Origin: Calothrix membranacea FACHB-236
Lineage (GTDB): Bacteria; Cyanobacteriota; Cyanobacteriia; Cyanobacteriales; Nostocaceae
Length of the DNA: 64,000 bases
Direction: 5' to 3'
Assembly (NCBI RefSeq): GCF_014696315.1
Contig: NZ_JACJPX010000031.1
Span: forward strand, 29,659 to 93,658
Position numbers and translations under genes: made by a program. The notes beneath the pieces were generated by a model that was given only the letters and a program-made list of their open reading frames with translations, was not told where the DNA came from and made no database searches. Positions 1 through 9,454 of the stretch are shown here, piece by piece; within the stretch, counting starts at the first letter, position 1, and each line of letters starts with the position of its first letter.

Positions 1-459
1 AACTGTAGGTGTACTTCGTACTACTTTTACGTTTTAAAGACAAGTGGAGTGGCTGACAAGTATAGGTGTTTAACACGTTCCCCATAGGGGAATTTAAAGA
101 AAAAATCTGCCATCACTTTTGATGGTGGAGGAGCAGGGGCAAAGTGAAACTGCTTTTGATTTGGTGAAATTGGATAATTTATTTTTTGGATTTTCCTAAA
201 CCCATCAAATTAAATTTGCTGAAGCTTTGTGAAGTATTTAGTTATCTGTCAAACTCTGGCTTGAAAGTTCTGAGTGCTGAGTTCTGAGTACTGAGTAAAA
301 ATTCTCATTAATACTTTCATGCATGGCGGTGAAATTTTTCATTGGGACTGCCTTGAATGAATAGTAATTAAGTTAAGAGATATTTCACAAATTGGAAGTT
401 AATTAAAGTGCGTAGGCGTAGCCCGTCGTAGACATCCTTCTTTCACTCTTTTGATTAAT
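1..459. other. intergenic region with small repeats only
   Basis: I see no gene here. There is a low-complexity run of alternating CTGAGT/GCTGAGT words near 265-297. A copy of the dispersed cyanobacterial repeat GCGTAGGCGTAGCC lies at 410-436, with a second copy at 42937-42963. The rest is AT-rich and featureless to my eye. Confidence 0.6.
410..436. repeat. dispersed GCGTAGGCGTAGCC repeat, copy 1
   Basis: The 27-bp word beginning GCGTAGGCGTAGCC and ending TAGACATC recurs at 42937-42963 with three or four differences. It is intergenic here. The copy at 42937 abuts the 21-bp minisatellite. This is one of the short dispersed repeat families common in Nostocales. Confidence 0.7.
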
Positions 460-912
460 CTAGGTAATTGAAGAATCACCCTGCTCTTCTTTATGAGAGC
501 CATTCCTGTCTTTTTTAATGCTTTCTTCTAAAGCTTGAATTTGTTCGCGGCGGGCTTCCAATTCCAATGAACGACGGGCTAAATCTTGATTTTGCAACGT
601 TAGGGCTTGTCGCCAATGTTCTGCGCGTTCAGTTTCCTGTTGTAAAAAATCTGGGGTTACACCAGTGGAAAGGTAAGCTTGTACCAAATATAGTACCCAG
701 CTAGTGGCATCTTCTAATCTTTCAATATCGCCTGTAGATGAAAGTTCCACCAACACCAGCAATTTCTCACTCATGGCGTTTCCCTTTCCTAAAAGAATCA
801 CCGCCTCTTCAGGAATAAGCGCCCAAAGATTTTCGGCTTCTTGACGGGCCAATAAGCGCAACTGATACTGTTCTAAAAATTCGTTTTTATTTACCTGGGC
901 TAGATATCGCAT
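460..912 (-). CDS. hypothetical protein with C-terminal coiled coil
   Basis: I do not recognise a named domain. The 150-residue product is Leu/Glu/Gln-rich. Its last third (from about residue 95) is a heptad-like, highly charged helix ending in KKDRNGSHKEEQGD, probably a coiled coil with a disordered tail. No signal peptide or membrane segment is visible. I start at the ATG at 912 because the longer in-frame TTG start (936) falls in AT-rich repeat sequence (TTTTTGAT units) and has no ribosome binding site. The gene follows valS on the same strand, about 130 bp downstream and past a hairpin (999-1033), so cotranscription is doubtful. Function unknown. Confidence 0.6.
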   Translation of the reverse strand: MRYLAQVNKNEFLEQYQLRLLARQEAENLWALIPEEAVILLGKGNAMSEKLLVLVELSSTGDIERLEDATSWVLYLVQAYLSTGVTPDFLQQETERAEHWRQALTLQNQDLARRSLELEARREQIQALEESIKKDRNGSHKEEQGDSSIT

Positions 913-998
913 GACTGTCGCTGGGCTCCAATTCAAAAATTCAAAATTAATTTTTGATTTTTGATTTTTGATTTTTAATGTTCTGGGGTTGTTTCAAT

Positions 999-1033
999 AG
1001 TAATGGGTAAGTTGAAAAAAATTACCCATTACT
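999..1033 (-). terminator. hairpin downstream of valS
   Basis: AGTAATGGGTAA (999-1010) pairs perfectly with TTACCCATTACT (1022-1033). Read on the minus strand, it lies ten bases after the valS stop, and the loop is T-rich. A 12-bp stem at this position is most simply a transcription terminator or mRNA-end stabiliser for valS. Confidence 0.6.
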
Positions 1034-1042
1034 TTATTGCAG

Positions 1043-4000
1043 TTATGCTAAACCACGCAGGCGCTCGCGTAAAATTTCCGCTTGTTTTTCAGCCTCCGCT
1101 AAAGCATCTCGCGCACCTTGTACTACATCTGTTGGTGCTTTATCAACAAATTTAGCGTTACTTAGCCTTCCTCTTAGAGATTGAGCTTCTGCTTCTGCTT
1201 TGTTAAGGCTTTTCTCTAGCTTGGCTCGCAGCACTTCAATATCTACCACACCCTTAAGAGGAATGACTACTTGCACTGTCCCCACAACGCCAGCAATGGC
1301 GTTTTCTGATGCTTCTGGCTGTGATTGTGTTGCTAATGAATGCTTATTGTCCGTGGCTGGTGGGAAAAACTTCGCCCAAAACTGTTGTCTAGCGTCAGCC
1401 ACCAGTAAATAGCGACTAATAAACCAAGTTGAGTAAATAAAACCAATGAGTTCAAAGAAAGTTCCAAATAAAGGAACTTCATCAATTGCATAGCCAACAG
1501 AATAAGCCAACCTAGTAAAGACAATTGCCACAATAATCAAGCCGATAGTTTTTAAACCTTTTAAAGGTGTTTTTTCTGCAACTGCTTGTTTATTTTCTTT
1601 GTCATTAATAGTTAAAGTCTCAACCTTGGCCAAATCTTTAATGTAAACTTGTCCAGAGTTAATAATTTGCCTCTCTCTGGCGTTTTCACTTTGCAAATTA
1701 GCCGTCACTTTTGCCCCAGGTTTAATATCCGCCTCAGCACGTAAATTCCTAATAGTGCGGATAGTCTCAATTAACAGTTCAAATTCTGTCTCAATCTCGG
1801 GATTAATCAGGTTACTATCCGCTTGGGGATAGGATTGTAAAGATAAAGTTTCTCGAGAATCTGTTGGTTGTTGAGTGAGAGTTTGCCAAATCTCCTCAGT
1901 AATATGGGGCATAAAAGGATGGAGTAGTTTTAAAATCCCTTCTAGGATATGAGCAAGAATTTGTTGTGCTACTCGCCGCGATGCTGGATCAGCATTGTGT
2001 TGGAGACGAGACTTCACCAGTTCAATATACCAGTCACAGAAGTCTCCCCAAATAAATTCATATAATCCTTTTGCAGCTTCACCTAAACCATAATTATCGA
2101 TGTAATTAATAGTCTGTTTAATAACTTGATGGTAGCGCGAAAGAATCCAGCGATCGCTTAATTCTGTGGGGAGTGGTTGACCTAATTGTTGCGGTGTTTG
2201 TCCATCCAGATTCATCATTACAAACCGGGCGGCGTTCCACAACTTATTCGCAAAGTTGCGAGAAGCTTCCACCGATGGCGACTCATCTTTTTTGCGGTCA
2301 TATTCCAAGCGAATATCTTGACCTGCACCTACCACTTCCTTAACTAGGGTATAACGCAGGGCATCAGTGCCATATTTGTCGATTAATAATAGTGGGTCAA
2401 TGCCATTACCTTTGGTTTTCGACATTTTTTGACCTTTTTCATCCAGCACTAACCCGTGGATGTAAACGTCATGAAATGGTATTTTCCCCGTAAAATGACC
2501 TGCCATCATCGTCATTCTGGCTACCCAGAAAAAGATAATGTCAAAGCCAGTTACTAAGGTAGTGGTGGGGTAGTAAGCTGCTAAATCTTGAGTTTCTTGG
2601 GGCCAGCCTAAAGTGGAAAATGGCCACAATCCTGCAGAAAACCAGGTATCTAACACATCTGGGTCTTGTTCAAGCTGGACATTTTCACCAAATTGTGATT
2701 TGGCTTTTTCCCAAGCTTCCTCTGCTGATTTGGCGACTACAAAGGGGGTATTATCAGCAATTTGTCCGTTTGTTTCACTAACAGCGTACCAAGCGGGGAT
2801 TTGATGACCCCACCACAACTGACGGGAGATACACCAATCTTTTAGCTTCACTAACCAATCGCGATAAACCTTAGTCCAGCGATGGGGAACAAACTCCGGC
2901 GAATTTTGCTGGTCAAGGAATTCTAGCGCCTGGTCTGCTAAGGGGCGAATTTTGACAAACCACTGAGTAGACAGCAAAGGTTCAATGGGGACTTTACCGC
3001 GATCGCTATAAGGAACGGTATGCTTATAATCTTCTATCTTCACCAAAAACCCATCTGCCTCAAGGCGGGCAACCACATTTTTTCTGGCTACAAAGCGGTC
3101 TTGTCCTTGAAATTCCCCAGCATTAGCGTTAAGAGTGCCATCTTTATTGAGAATGTTAATAAAGGGCAGATTGTGACGCTTACCCATTTCAAAATCATTG
3201 GGGTCATGGGCTGGAGTCACCTTCACGCAACCAGTACCAAAAGTTGGGTCTACAAATTCATCGCCAACAATGGGAATTTCCCGTTGCATAATTGGCAGAG
3301 TGACTGTTTTACCAATTAGGTGCTTGTATCTCTCATCATTGGGGTTAACAGCTACTCCTGTGTCACCCAGCATCGTTTCTGGGCGAGTTGTGGCTACTTC
3401 GACATAACCAGAACCATCGCTGAGGGGATAGCGGAAGTGCCAAAGGTTACCATTGACCTCTTGATTTTCTACCTCCACGTCAGACACCGCCGACTGGGTA
3501 GCAGGACACCAGTTAACTAAATACTCACCGCGATAAATTAAGCCTTCAGCATACAGGCGAGTAAACGCTTCGATGACAGCTTGTGATAAACCCTCATCTA
3601 GGGTAAATCTTTCCCGCGTCCAGTCCACCGAAACACCCAAGCGGCGAAGCTGATTGACAATAAAGCCACCAGATTCCGCTTTCCACTGTTTAGCGCGTTC
3701 TAGGAATTGTTCACGCCCCAACTCATAGCGAGTTTTACCCTCTTTCTTGAGTTGCTTTTCTAGCATAGTGTGAACAGCAATGCTGGCGTGGTCAGTTCCG
3801 GGTAGCCACAAAGTATTACGCCCCCGCATCCTGTGGTAGCGCACTAGTACATCAATCAACGCGCTTTCAAAGGCGTGACCCATGTGTAAACTACCGGTGA
3901 CGTTTGGTGGCGGGATAACCACACAGTAAGGTTCGCCGCCGTGATTGGGGTCGGCTTTATAAACTTGGTTTTCTTCCCAGAATTTTTGCCATTTGGCTTC

Positions 4001-4051
4001 TGTGGAGAATGGTTCGTAGAGACTAGGGAGATTAGGTATAGTTGCGGTCAT
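1043..4051 (-). CDS. valS: valyl-tRNA synthetase with inserted CAAD membrane domain
   Basis: Class I aminoacyl-tRNA synthetase that charges tRNA-Val, with editing activity. The HIGH signature is HMGH at residues 56-59 in the block [14 protein letters not shown]. The KMSKS signature is present as KMSKTKGN. The anticodon-binding domain follows, and a C-terminal coiled coil (about 918-1002) ends the protein as in other ValRS. Between the anticodon domain and the GVVGTVQV block, about residues 830-905 carry two hydrophobic segments around YSVGYAID and [10 protein letters not shown]. This is the CAAD domain (cyanobacterial aaRS appended domain), which is known to anchor several cyanobacterial synthetases to thylakoid membranes. 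The length of 1002 aa, against about 920-950 for ordinary ValRS, is explained by this insertion. The ATG start at 4051 opens with [21 protein letters not shown], typical of the family. Confidence 0.97.
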   Translation of the reverse strand: MTATIPNLPSLYEPFSTEAKWQKFWEENQVYKADPNHGGEPYCVVIPPPNVTGSLHMGHAFESALIDVLVRYHRMRGRNTLWLPGTDHASIAVHTMLEKQLKKEGKTRYELGREQFLERAKQWKAESGGFIVNQLRRLGVSVDWTRERFTLDEGLSQAVIEAFTRLYAEGLIYRGEYLVNWCPATQSAVSDVEVENQEVNGNLWHFRYPLSDGSGYVEVATTRPETMLGDTGVAVNPNDERYKHLIGKTVTLPIMQREIPIVGDEFVDPTFGTGCVKVTPAHDPNDFEMGKRHNLPFINILNKDGTLNANAGEFQGQDRFVARKNVVARLEADGFLVKIEDYKHTVPYSDRGKVPIEPLLSTQWFVKIRPLADQALEFLDQQNSPEFVPHRWTKVYRDWLVKLKDWCISRQLWWGHQIPAWYAVSETNGQIADNTPFVVAKSAEEAWEKAKSQFGENVQLEQDPDVLDTWFSAGLWPFSTLGWPQETQDLAAYYPTTTLVTGFDIIFFWVARMTMMAGHFTGKIPFHDVYIHGLVLDEKGQKMSKTKGNGIDPLLLIDKYGTDALRYTLVKEVVGAGQDIRLEYDRKKDESPSVEASRNFANKLWNAARFVMMNLDGQTPQQLGQPLPTELSDRWILSRYHQVIKQTINYIDNYGLGEAAKGLYEFIWGDFCDWYIELVKSRLQHNADPASRRVAQQILAHILEGILKLLHPFMPHITEEIWQTLTQQPTDSRETLSLQSYPQADSNLINPEIETEFELLIETIRTIRNLRAEADIKPGAKVTANLQSENARERQIINSGQVYIKDLAKVETLTINDKENKQAVAEKTPLKGLKTIGLIIVAIVFTRLAYSVGYAIDEVPLFGTFFELIGFIYSTWFISRYLLVADARQQFWAKFFPPATDNKHSLATQSQPEASENAIAGVVGTVQVVIPLKGVVDIEVLRAKLEKSLNKAEAEAQSLRGRLSNAKFVDKAPTDVVQGARDALAEAEKQAEILRERLRGLA

Positions 4052-4149
4052 GCGGGGAAAACTAAGTTTGGAAGGACTCTAATAAATTTTGCCACAGGGT
4101 TGGAGGGGGAGTTATGGAGATGTAGACACGAAGTGGCTTCCCGAAGGGT

Positions 4150-4177
4150 ACCGCAGAGGCGCAGAGAACACAGAGGG
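4150..4177. repeat. CCGCAGAG-family repeat, left arm
   Basis: ACCGCAGAGGCGCAGAGAAC followed by ACAGAGGG. The inverted partner is at 4569-4595, so the two arms frame the broken GxxExxY gene. A direct, near-identical copy is found inside the ChlH-like gene at 41308-41344. Confidence 0.8.
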
Positions 4178-4196
4178 AAGAGAGTTAGGAAAAAGG

Positions 4197-4565
4197 ATGA
4201 ATTGGCTGACTGGTGAAGTAATTAGGGCGGCGATTGAGGTACATCGGGTATTAGGCCCAGGGTTTCTGGAGGAGGTGTATGAGGAAGCATTGATGGTAGA
4301 ATTTTTGAACCGTGGAATACCTCATGAATGTGAGAAGTGGGTCACAGTCAATTACAAAGGATGTGAAGTCGGTAAAGGAAGATGAGATTTTTTGGTTGCT
4401 AACTGTCTAATTTTGGAATTGAAAGCTGTACAGAATCTAGCCCCAATCCATGAAGCACAAGTCCTCTCATACCTGAAAATTACTAACTATCCTCTCGCTC
4501 TCCTGATAAACTTTAACGTTCCTCTCCTCACAAAAGGCATCAAACGCATTATTCTATCTTCTTAA
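4197..4565 (+). pseudogene. GxxExxY-family protein, interrupted by one in-frame TGA
   Basis: The reading frame starts at ATG 4197 with MNWLTGEVIRAAIEVHRVLG and shows the family hallmark GxxExxY as GFLEEVY. It runs to a TGA at 4383-4385. The same frame then continues without any shift as DFLVANCLILELKAVQNLAP...HEAQVLSYLK and ends at TAA 4563-4565. The conserved nuclease-like DxxV...ELK core thus lies just after the stop. One substitution, for instance in a codon for Leu, Trp or Arg, would restore a normal 122-residue protein of this PD-(D/E)XK-like family (cellular role unknown). Inverted CCGCAGAG repeats flank the unit on both sides. A recent nonsense mutation, a sequencing error or stop readthrough are all possible. 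Confidence 0.85.
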
Positions 4566-4568
4566 CTC

Positions 4569-4595
4569 CTCTCTGTGTCCTCCGTGTCTCTGCGG
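4569..4595. repeat. CCGCAGAG-family repeat, right arm (inverted)
   Basis: Read on the minus strand this is ACCGCAGAGACACGGAGGAC followed by ACAGAGAG, matching the left arm at 4150-4177 in inverted orientation. It ends eleven bases before the ATG of the downstream permease gene, so it occupies that gene's 5' leader. Confidence 0.8.
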
Positions 4596-4606
4596 TTCGA
4601 TAATTC

Positions 4607-5875
4607 ATGAAAACCCGTTCTCCTTCCCCCTGGACATACATCCCCACCCTCTACTTCGCAGAAGGTGTCCCCAACGTCATCATCAGCAGCGTTTCCGTCA
4701 TCTTCTACAAAAAACTCGGAATCGACAACGATCAAATCACCGCTTGGACGAGTTTTCTCTACCTCCCTTGGGTGATTAAAATGTTTTGGGGGCCAGTTGT
4801 AGATATTTACGCCACAAAAAGAACATGGATATTAGTAACTCAATTTGCCATGTTCTGTTGCTTGAGTTTAGTAGCTTTATCTTTACAACTCCCAAACTTC
4901 TTTTTCGTCTCCCTAGCGGCTTTAACAGTCGGAGCATTTATTTCTGCTACTTATGATATCGCCACCGATGGCTTTTATATGTTGGCATTAAATCCCGAAC
5001 AACAAGCTTTCTTTGTCGGTATTCGCTCGCTCTTCTATCGCATTGCTGTATTATTTGGTAGCGGATTATTAGTCGTATTAGCTGGGCGCTTAGAAACCAC
5101 GCTCAATAATATTCCTTTAAGTTGGACTATATCGATAGGATTTTCTGCAGTTATTTTTGCTATTCTGTTTATTTTTCATCGCTTCATTTTACCTTTACCG
5201 GAATCAGATACTTCTCGGCAAACACAAGCCCAAGGCGAAAAAGTTCCTTTTGTAGATATTATTCAAAGTTATTTCCGGCAAGAAAATATAGGCGCGATTT
5301 TAGCATTTATTTTGCTTTATCGATTAGGTGAAGCCATGCTATTGAAGGTAGCTTCATTATTTCTTTTAGACAAACTAGAAAAGGGCGGATTAGCTGTTTC
5401 AACAGAACAATTTGGCTTAATTTACGGAACCTTTGGCGTACTTTCCCTAATTATTGGTGGGATTTTAGGCGGAATGATAATTTCCCGCTATGGCTTGAAA
5501 AAATGTCTGTTACCTATGGCTTTAGCTTTAAATTTACCTGACTTATTTTATGTTTATCTCGCCTATCATAAACCATCACTAACATTAGTATATCCCCTAG
5601 TTTCTTTAGAACAATTTGGCTATGGACTTGGCTTTACAGCTTTTAGCGTGTATTTGATGTATATTTGCCAAGGTGAATATAAAACCTCTCATTACGCTAT
5701 ATCTACTGGACTGATGGCTTTAGGTTTGATGTTGCCAGGAGCCATTAGCGGTACAATTCAACAAGCGGTAGGATATCCATTATTTTTCGTGTTGGTTTGT
5801 TTGCTAACTATTCCGGGAATGATTACTATATTCTTCATTCCTTTGAAAGAACCAGTTAAGCCGCCTACTAATTAG
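4607..5875 (+). CDS. MFS permease, AmpG/PAT-like
   Basis: Polytopic inner-membrane protein of 422 aa with about twelve hydrophobic segments. The start YIPTLYFAEGVPN and the loop WGPVVDIYATKR resemble the AmpG / peptide-acetyl-CoA transporter branch of the major facilitator superfamily, whose best-known member imports anhydro-muropeptides for wall recycling. The substrate here is inferred, not shown. A GlcNAc-kinase-like gene follows on the same strand after a 330-bp gap that contains a MITE, and an LD-carboxypeptidase lies 5 kb downstream. These would fit a recycling role. The 5' leader is made of the inverted repeat that flanks the GxxExxY pseudogene, so its promoter may lie inside that element. 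Confidence 0.8.
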   Translation: MKTRSPSPWTYIPTLYFAEGVPNVIISSVSVIFYKKLGIDNDQITAWTSFLYLPWVIKMFWGPVVDIYATKRTWILVTQFAMFCCLSLVALSLQLPNFFFVSLAALTVGAFISATYDIATDGFYMLALNPEQQAFFVGIRSLFYRIAVLFGSGLLVVLAGRLETTLNNIPLSWTISIGFSAVIFAILFIFHRFILPLPESDTSRQTQAQGEKVPFVDIIQSYFRQENIGAILAFILLYRLGEAMLLKVASLFLLDKLEKGGLAVSTEQFGLIYGTFGVLSLIIGGILGGMIISRYGLKKCLLPMALALNLPDLFYVYLAYHKPSLTLVYPLVSLEQFGYGLGFTAFSVYLMYICQGEYKTSHYAISTGLMALGLMLPGAISGTIQQAVGYPLFFVLVCLLTIPGMITIFFIPLKEPVKPPTN

Positions 5876-6006
5876 GAATTAGTCAGAAATAAATTCTCCA
5901 ATTATCTTAGGTAGATTAGATGCAGTCAAGTTGATGATTTTGCTGCTTATCTAAAATGCGTCTTTACCCACCTTTATTTTTTAAATGCTGAAAAATTTGA
6001 GATTTG

Positions 6007-6145
6007 TAGGACTTACGCAACTGGTACACCAATCTTTTGGTTTAAGAGTCAACAGTCAAGGGTCAAGGGTCAAAAATTCAGGTTTTTTGGACTCTTGACT
6101 CTTGACAGCCTCAACGAAAAAAATGTGACACTTGCGTAAGTCCTA
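6007..6145. mobile_element. MITE-like element, copy 1 (AGGACTTACGCAA termini)
   Basis: A 139-bp segment bounded by perfect 14-bp inverted repeats, TAGGACTTACGCAA and TTGCGTAAGTCCTA. The interior is AGTCAA/GGGTCAA-rich and itself imperfectly palindromic (AAGAGTCAACAGTCAAGGGTCA against TTGACTCTTGAC). A second copy with the same layout is at 20704-20847. There is no coding capacity, so it is non-autonomous. Confidence 0.85.
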
Positions 6146-6208
6146 ATTTGATAACCTGTAAATCCATACATATATTAATGTATAAAATAGCGAGTTTTCA
6201 ATTTATCC

Positions 6209-7174
6209 ATGAATTATGTTTTAGGAATTGATGGCGGCGGTAGTAAGACTGTTTGCGTATTAATGGACGAAACGCGCCAAGTTATCAGTCGTGGAAAAGC
6301 TGGCGCATCTAATTATCAAAGTATAGGTGTAGATGCGGCGAGACAATCAATTGAATTTGCAATTATGGCGGCGACAGATCAAGCAGTAAATATTACTAAG
6401 CCAATTAAAATTACGGCGATTTGTTTAGGTTTGGCAGGTATAGGACGTGCAGAAGATATTGAAGTAGTAAAAGGTTTAGTACAACAATTACAAAATAGTG
6501 AATTACTGCCAATTAACTGGGAATTACCTGCATCAAATATTGTGATTTGTCATGATGCTTTAATTGCTTTAGCAGGGGGAATTGGTAATAATGTAGGAAT
6601 TGTTGCAGCCGCAGGTACAGGTTCGATAGTTTTTGGAAGTAATCATCAAGGAGTTACCAAACGAGTAGGTGGCTGGGGCTATATTTTAGGTGATGAAGGT
6701 AGCGCTTATAAAATTGCGATCGCAGGTATACAGGCAGCATTAAAAGCTTATGATGGCAGTGGAAATCCAACTAGTTTGGTAGATATTTTTAAAGCGTATT
6801 TAGAATTGCCTCATTTAGAAGCTTTAGTAGAATTAATTTATCGACGGGGATGGGGAGTTACAGAAATAGCAGCTTTAGCAGAAATTGTAGATTTAGCAGC
6901 AGCTTTAGGTGATAAAGTGGCAAATCAAATTATTGATGATGCGGTGCAATATTTTGTTAAAGCTACTTCTACAGTAATTGAGCAAATTTTTAGCGATCGC
7001 GCAATTTTAGAAGTAGTGACTACAGGAAGTGTGTGGCAAGGTAAAGCTAAGATGCATGAGAAGTTTACCACATCTATTGTGCAGCAGTTTCCGGATGTAA
7101 AAGTGGTTTTTCCCAAGCATGAACCTGCTTATGGTGCGGGTTTATTAGCGTTGCAGAGATTAGCAGGGAAGTAA
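6209..7174 (+). CDS. BadF/BadG/BcrA/BcrD-family sugar kinase (N-acetylglucosamine kinase-like)
   Basis: ASKHA-fold ATPase of 321 aa. The N-terminal phosphate-1 loop is GIDGGGSKT (residues 6-14). A phosphate-2 motif, AAGTGSIVFG, and the glycine-rich GGWGYILGDEGSAYKI block typical of GlcNAc kinases and MurK follow, and an adenosine-type GSVW motif sits near the C-terminus. The likely reaction is ATP-dependent phosphorylation of GlcNAc, MurNAc or a related amino sugar in the cytoplasm. The gene is cytosolic, with no signal peptide. It follows the AmpG-like permease on the same strand, separated by a MITE, which makes muropeptide sugar salvage attractive. The family also includes other substrates, so specificity is open. 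Confidence 0.85.
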   Translation: MNYVLGIDGGGSKTVCVLMDETRQVISRGKAGASNYQSIGVDAARQSIEFAIMAATDQAVNITKPIKITAICLGLAGIGRAEDIEVVKGLVQQLQNSELLPINWELPASNIVICHDALIALAGGIGNNVGIVAAAGTGSIVFGSNHQGVTKRVGGWGYILGDEGSAYKIAIAGIQAALKAYDGSGNPTSLVDIFKAYLELPHLEALVELIYRRGWGVTEIAALAEIVDLAAALGDKVANQIIDDAVQYFVKATSTVIEQIFSDRAILEVVTTGSVWQGKAKMHEKFTTSIVQQFPDVKVVFPKHEPAYGAGLLALQRLAGK

Positions 7175-7406
7175 TTTTAACTAACTGCAAAGAACAGATA
7201 ATGAAATAAAAATTGCGATCGCACTCGTGTTCATATCATGTTTAGTTGGGGAAGACTGAACTATAAGTAGTCAAAGACCAGTTATTACAAATTATTACGC
7301 AAAATTCAGAGATGAAATTCTGATGCAGATGAGAAACTGATGTGTGAATAATTCTGTGCAATCACTGATGACTACTCTTCACTAGCTAGGTGCGCTCACA
7401 ATCTCC

Positions 7407-9077
7407 ATGCAAAGATTCGCAATATTTCTGCAAACAAGGTTTCCGACTTTTGTTAAATGGTTATCAATCGCCAAGTGGCAGTATGTTTATTATGCTTTAG
7501 CAGCCTTTGATTTACTCACTATCTCCAGCAGTCTGTACCTCAACCACAAGATTATGGACATTTATACTCAGTCCATTGAGGTAAATCATCAGTGGGCGGC
7601 GCGACTGGAAACCTATTCTGAACTGGGTCAACTTTTAGCTGAAGTTAATGCTCCTGGCAATGATGTTTTCGATTCTCAGGATGTCAATCTGGAGTCAAGG
7701 AGGTTGGAATCTGCCCAGGATATCTTTGAGAGAAAGTTTAACTTAGTTAGACAAGAGCTACAAACGCAGGTCGATCCAGCACAGTCTACACATTTGCTCA
7801 AAGACTTGGATACAGTGCAAACAGCAACAACAGAAATGGTTGCGGAGGCGAAACTGATTTTTTCTTATTTCCGCCAGAATCAGCCGGAAATGGCTGGTAA
7901 ACGCATGGCGACGATGGATCGGAAATATCACCAAGTTAATAAGGCGCTGGCGACATTTCGCTGGAATGTGAGCCAGATTCAGCAACAACTTTTACAACAA
8001 CAACAAATAGCCGCTAGTGTATTTCGACACTATGAGGTAGCGATCGCAGTTGCTATGTTTTTTATAGTCGGTAGCATTACATTGTATGGGCATAAACTAG
8101 CCCAAAAAATGAAATCAGATGCCCTAGAGAAAGAAGAGTCTATTGCAGAACTACAGCAAGCCAAAACTCTTTTACAGAAACAAACCGAGGAGTTGCAACT
8201 GACCCTAAATAATCTCCAAAAAGCTCAGATGCAACTAGTACAAAGTGAAAAAATGTCGAGTTTGGGAGAACTGGTGGCTGGGGTTGCTCACGAAATTAAT
8301 AACCCAGTTAATTTTATCCACGGTAACCTAACTCATCTGCATGAGTATTCCCATAATCTTCTCGCCTTTATCCGGCTCTACCAAAAGTTTTATCCCAAGG
8401 CTCCACCAGAACTTGAAGCGGAAGCAGATGAAATTGACCTAGACTTTTTACAGCAAGATTTGATTAAGCTTGTTGATTCTATGAAGCTAGGAACCGATCG
8501 CATTCGGCGGATTGTGTTGTCGCTGCGTAATTTCTCGCGTATGGATGAAGCCGATTTTAAGACTGTGGATATTCATGAAGGTATCGACAGTACGCTGCTG
8601 ATTTTGCAACATCGCCTCAAAGCCCAATCAAATTATCCCGCCATTGAAGTGATTAAGGACTATGGTAGCTTGCCCCCAGTCGATTGTTATGCTGGGCAAC
8701 TCAATCAAGTTTTTATGAATATTTTGTCTAATGCCATTGATGCACTAGAAGAAAATAATACTAAGCGAACAGCTGCGGAGATTCAAGCCCAACCCAGCCA
8801 GATTAATATTCGCACATCAACCATTGATACTCAATGGATAGAAATTGCGATCGCTGACAACGGTGTTGGTATTGCCGAACATATTCAACAACGCATCTTC
8901 GATCCATTCTTTACAACCAAGCCTGTTGGTAAAGGAACAGGTATGGGGATGTCTATCAGTTATCAAATCATCAAGGAAAAACACGGTGGTAAGCTCAAGT
9001 GTTTTTCCACCATCGGTCAAGGAACCGAGTTCGTGATTCAGATCCCCATTAAACAAAAAGTTCGTGAAGCGGTATAA
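7407..9077 (+). CDS. membrane sensor histidine kinase
   Basis: 556 aa. A transmembrane helix near residues 26-46 and a second near 212-232 bound a helical periplasmic sensor region of about 165 residues, which is not a domain I recognise. A coiled coil (about 240-285) leads to the phospho-acceptor helix SLGELVAGVAHEINNPVNF of the cyanobacterial HisKA subtype. The catalytic domain has an N box (NQVFMNILSNAIDAL), a G1 box (ADNGVGI) and a G2 box (KGTGMGMSIS). All key residues are present, so it should be active. No response regulator gene is adjacent. The signal is unknown. Confidence 0.92.
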   Translation: MQRFAIFLQTRFPTFVKWLSIAKWQYVYYALAAFDLLTISSSLYLNHKIMDIYTQSIEVNHQWAARLETYSELGQLLAEVNAPGNDVFDSQDVNLESRRLESAQDIFERKFNLVRQELQTQVDPAQSTHLLKDLDTVQTATTEMVAEAKLIFSYFRQNQPEMAGKRMATMDRKYHQVNKALATFRWNVSQIQQQLLQQQQIAASVFRHYEVAIAVAMFFIVGSITLYGHKLAQKMKSDALEKEESIAELQQAKTLLQKQTEELQLTLNNLQKAQMQLVQSEKMSSLGELVAGVAHEINNPVNFIHGNLTHLHEYSHNLLAFIRLYQKFYPKAPPELEAEADEIDLDFLQQDLIKLVDSMKLGTDRIRRIVLSLRNFSRMDEADFKTVDIHEGIDSTLLILQHRLKAQSNYPAIEVIKDYGSLPPVDCYAGQLNQVFMNILSNAIDALEENNTKRTAAEIQAQPSQINIRTSTIDTQWIEIAIADNGVGIAEHIQQRIFDPFFTTKPVGKGTGMGMSISYQIIKEKHGGKLKCFSTIGQGTEFVIQIPIKQKVREAV

Positions 9078-9182
9078 CTGTAATCTAAAATCCAAAATTG
9101 CTATGAGATCGTCTGGTGATATTAGTAAAAGGGATAGATAACACGCTGGCTGCGAATCACCCATCCCTAAATAGCTGCCCAG

Positions 9183-9362
9183 ATGACGAACCTGGAAACC
9201 TATAATCAGGTATCTAATAACCCAAGTATCAGCCGAGAAATGTCTGATGTCACTGGGATAGATACTGATTTAGAAGATATTTGTGAATAAATACTACAAG
9301 TTTTAGATGGAGACGCTGGGCTATTAATTTCTGCTGCTAACAGGCTGAAGATGGGAAGGTAA
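9183..9362 (+). pseudogene. possible remnant of a short gene with one internal stop
   Basis: From ATG 9183, 35 codons run to a TAA. The same frame continues for 23 more codons (ILQVLDGDAGLLISAANRL...) to a second TAA at 9360. The text before the stop (DLEDICE) flows well into the text after it, and a CAA-to-TAA change would explain the break. I do not recognise the protein and the stretch is short, so this is tentative. The surrounding 9078-9454 region otherwise holds no gene. Confidence 0.25.
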
Positions 9363-9454
9363 TTCTTTCTTACAGGAAAAGTTAACTTTTAGACTAGTTG
9401 ACGTTATCGTGGTATCGAATAAATTAAAAGCAACTATTGCCTAAAATTATTAAT

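Noticed and set aside
8817..9164. 115-codon minus-strand frame opposite the histidine kinase end
   Set aside because: It is the complement of the conserved ATPase domain of the kinase and shows no protein pattern.
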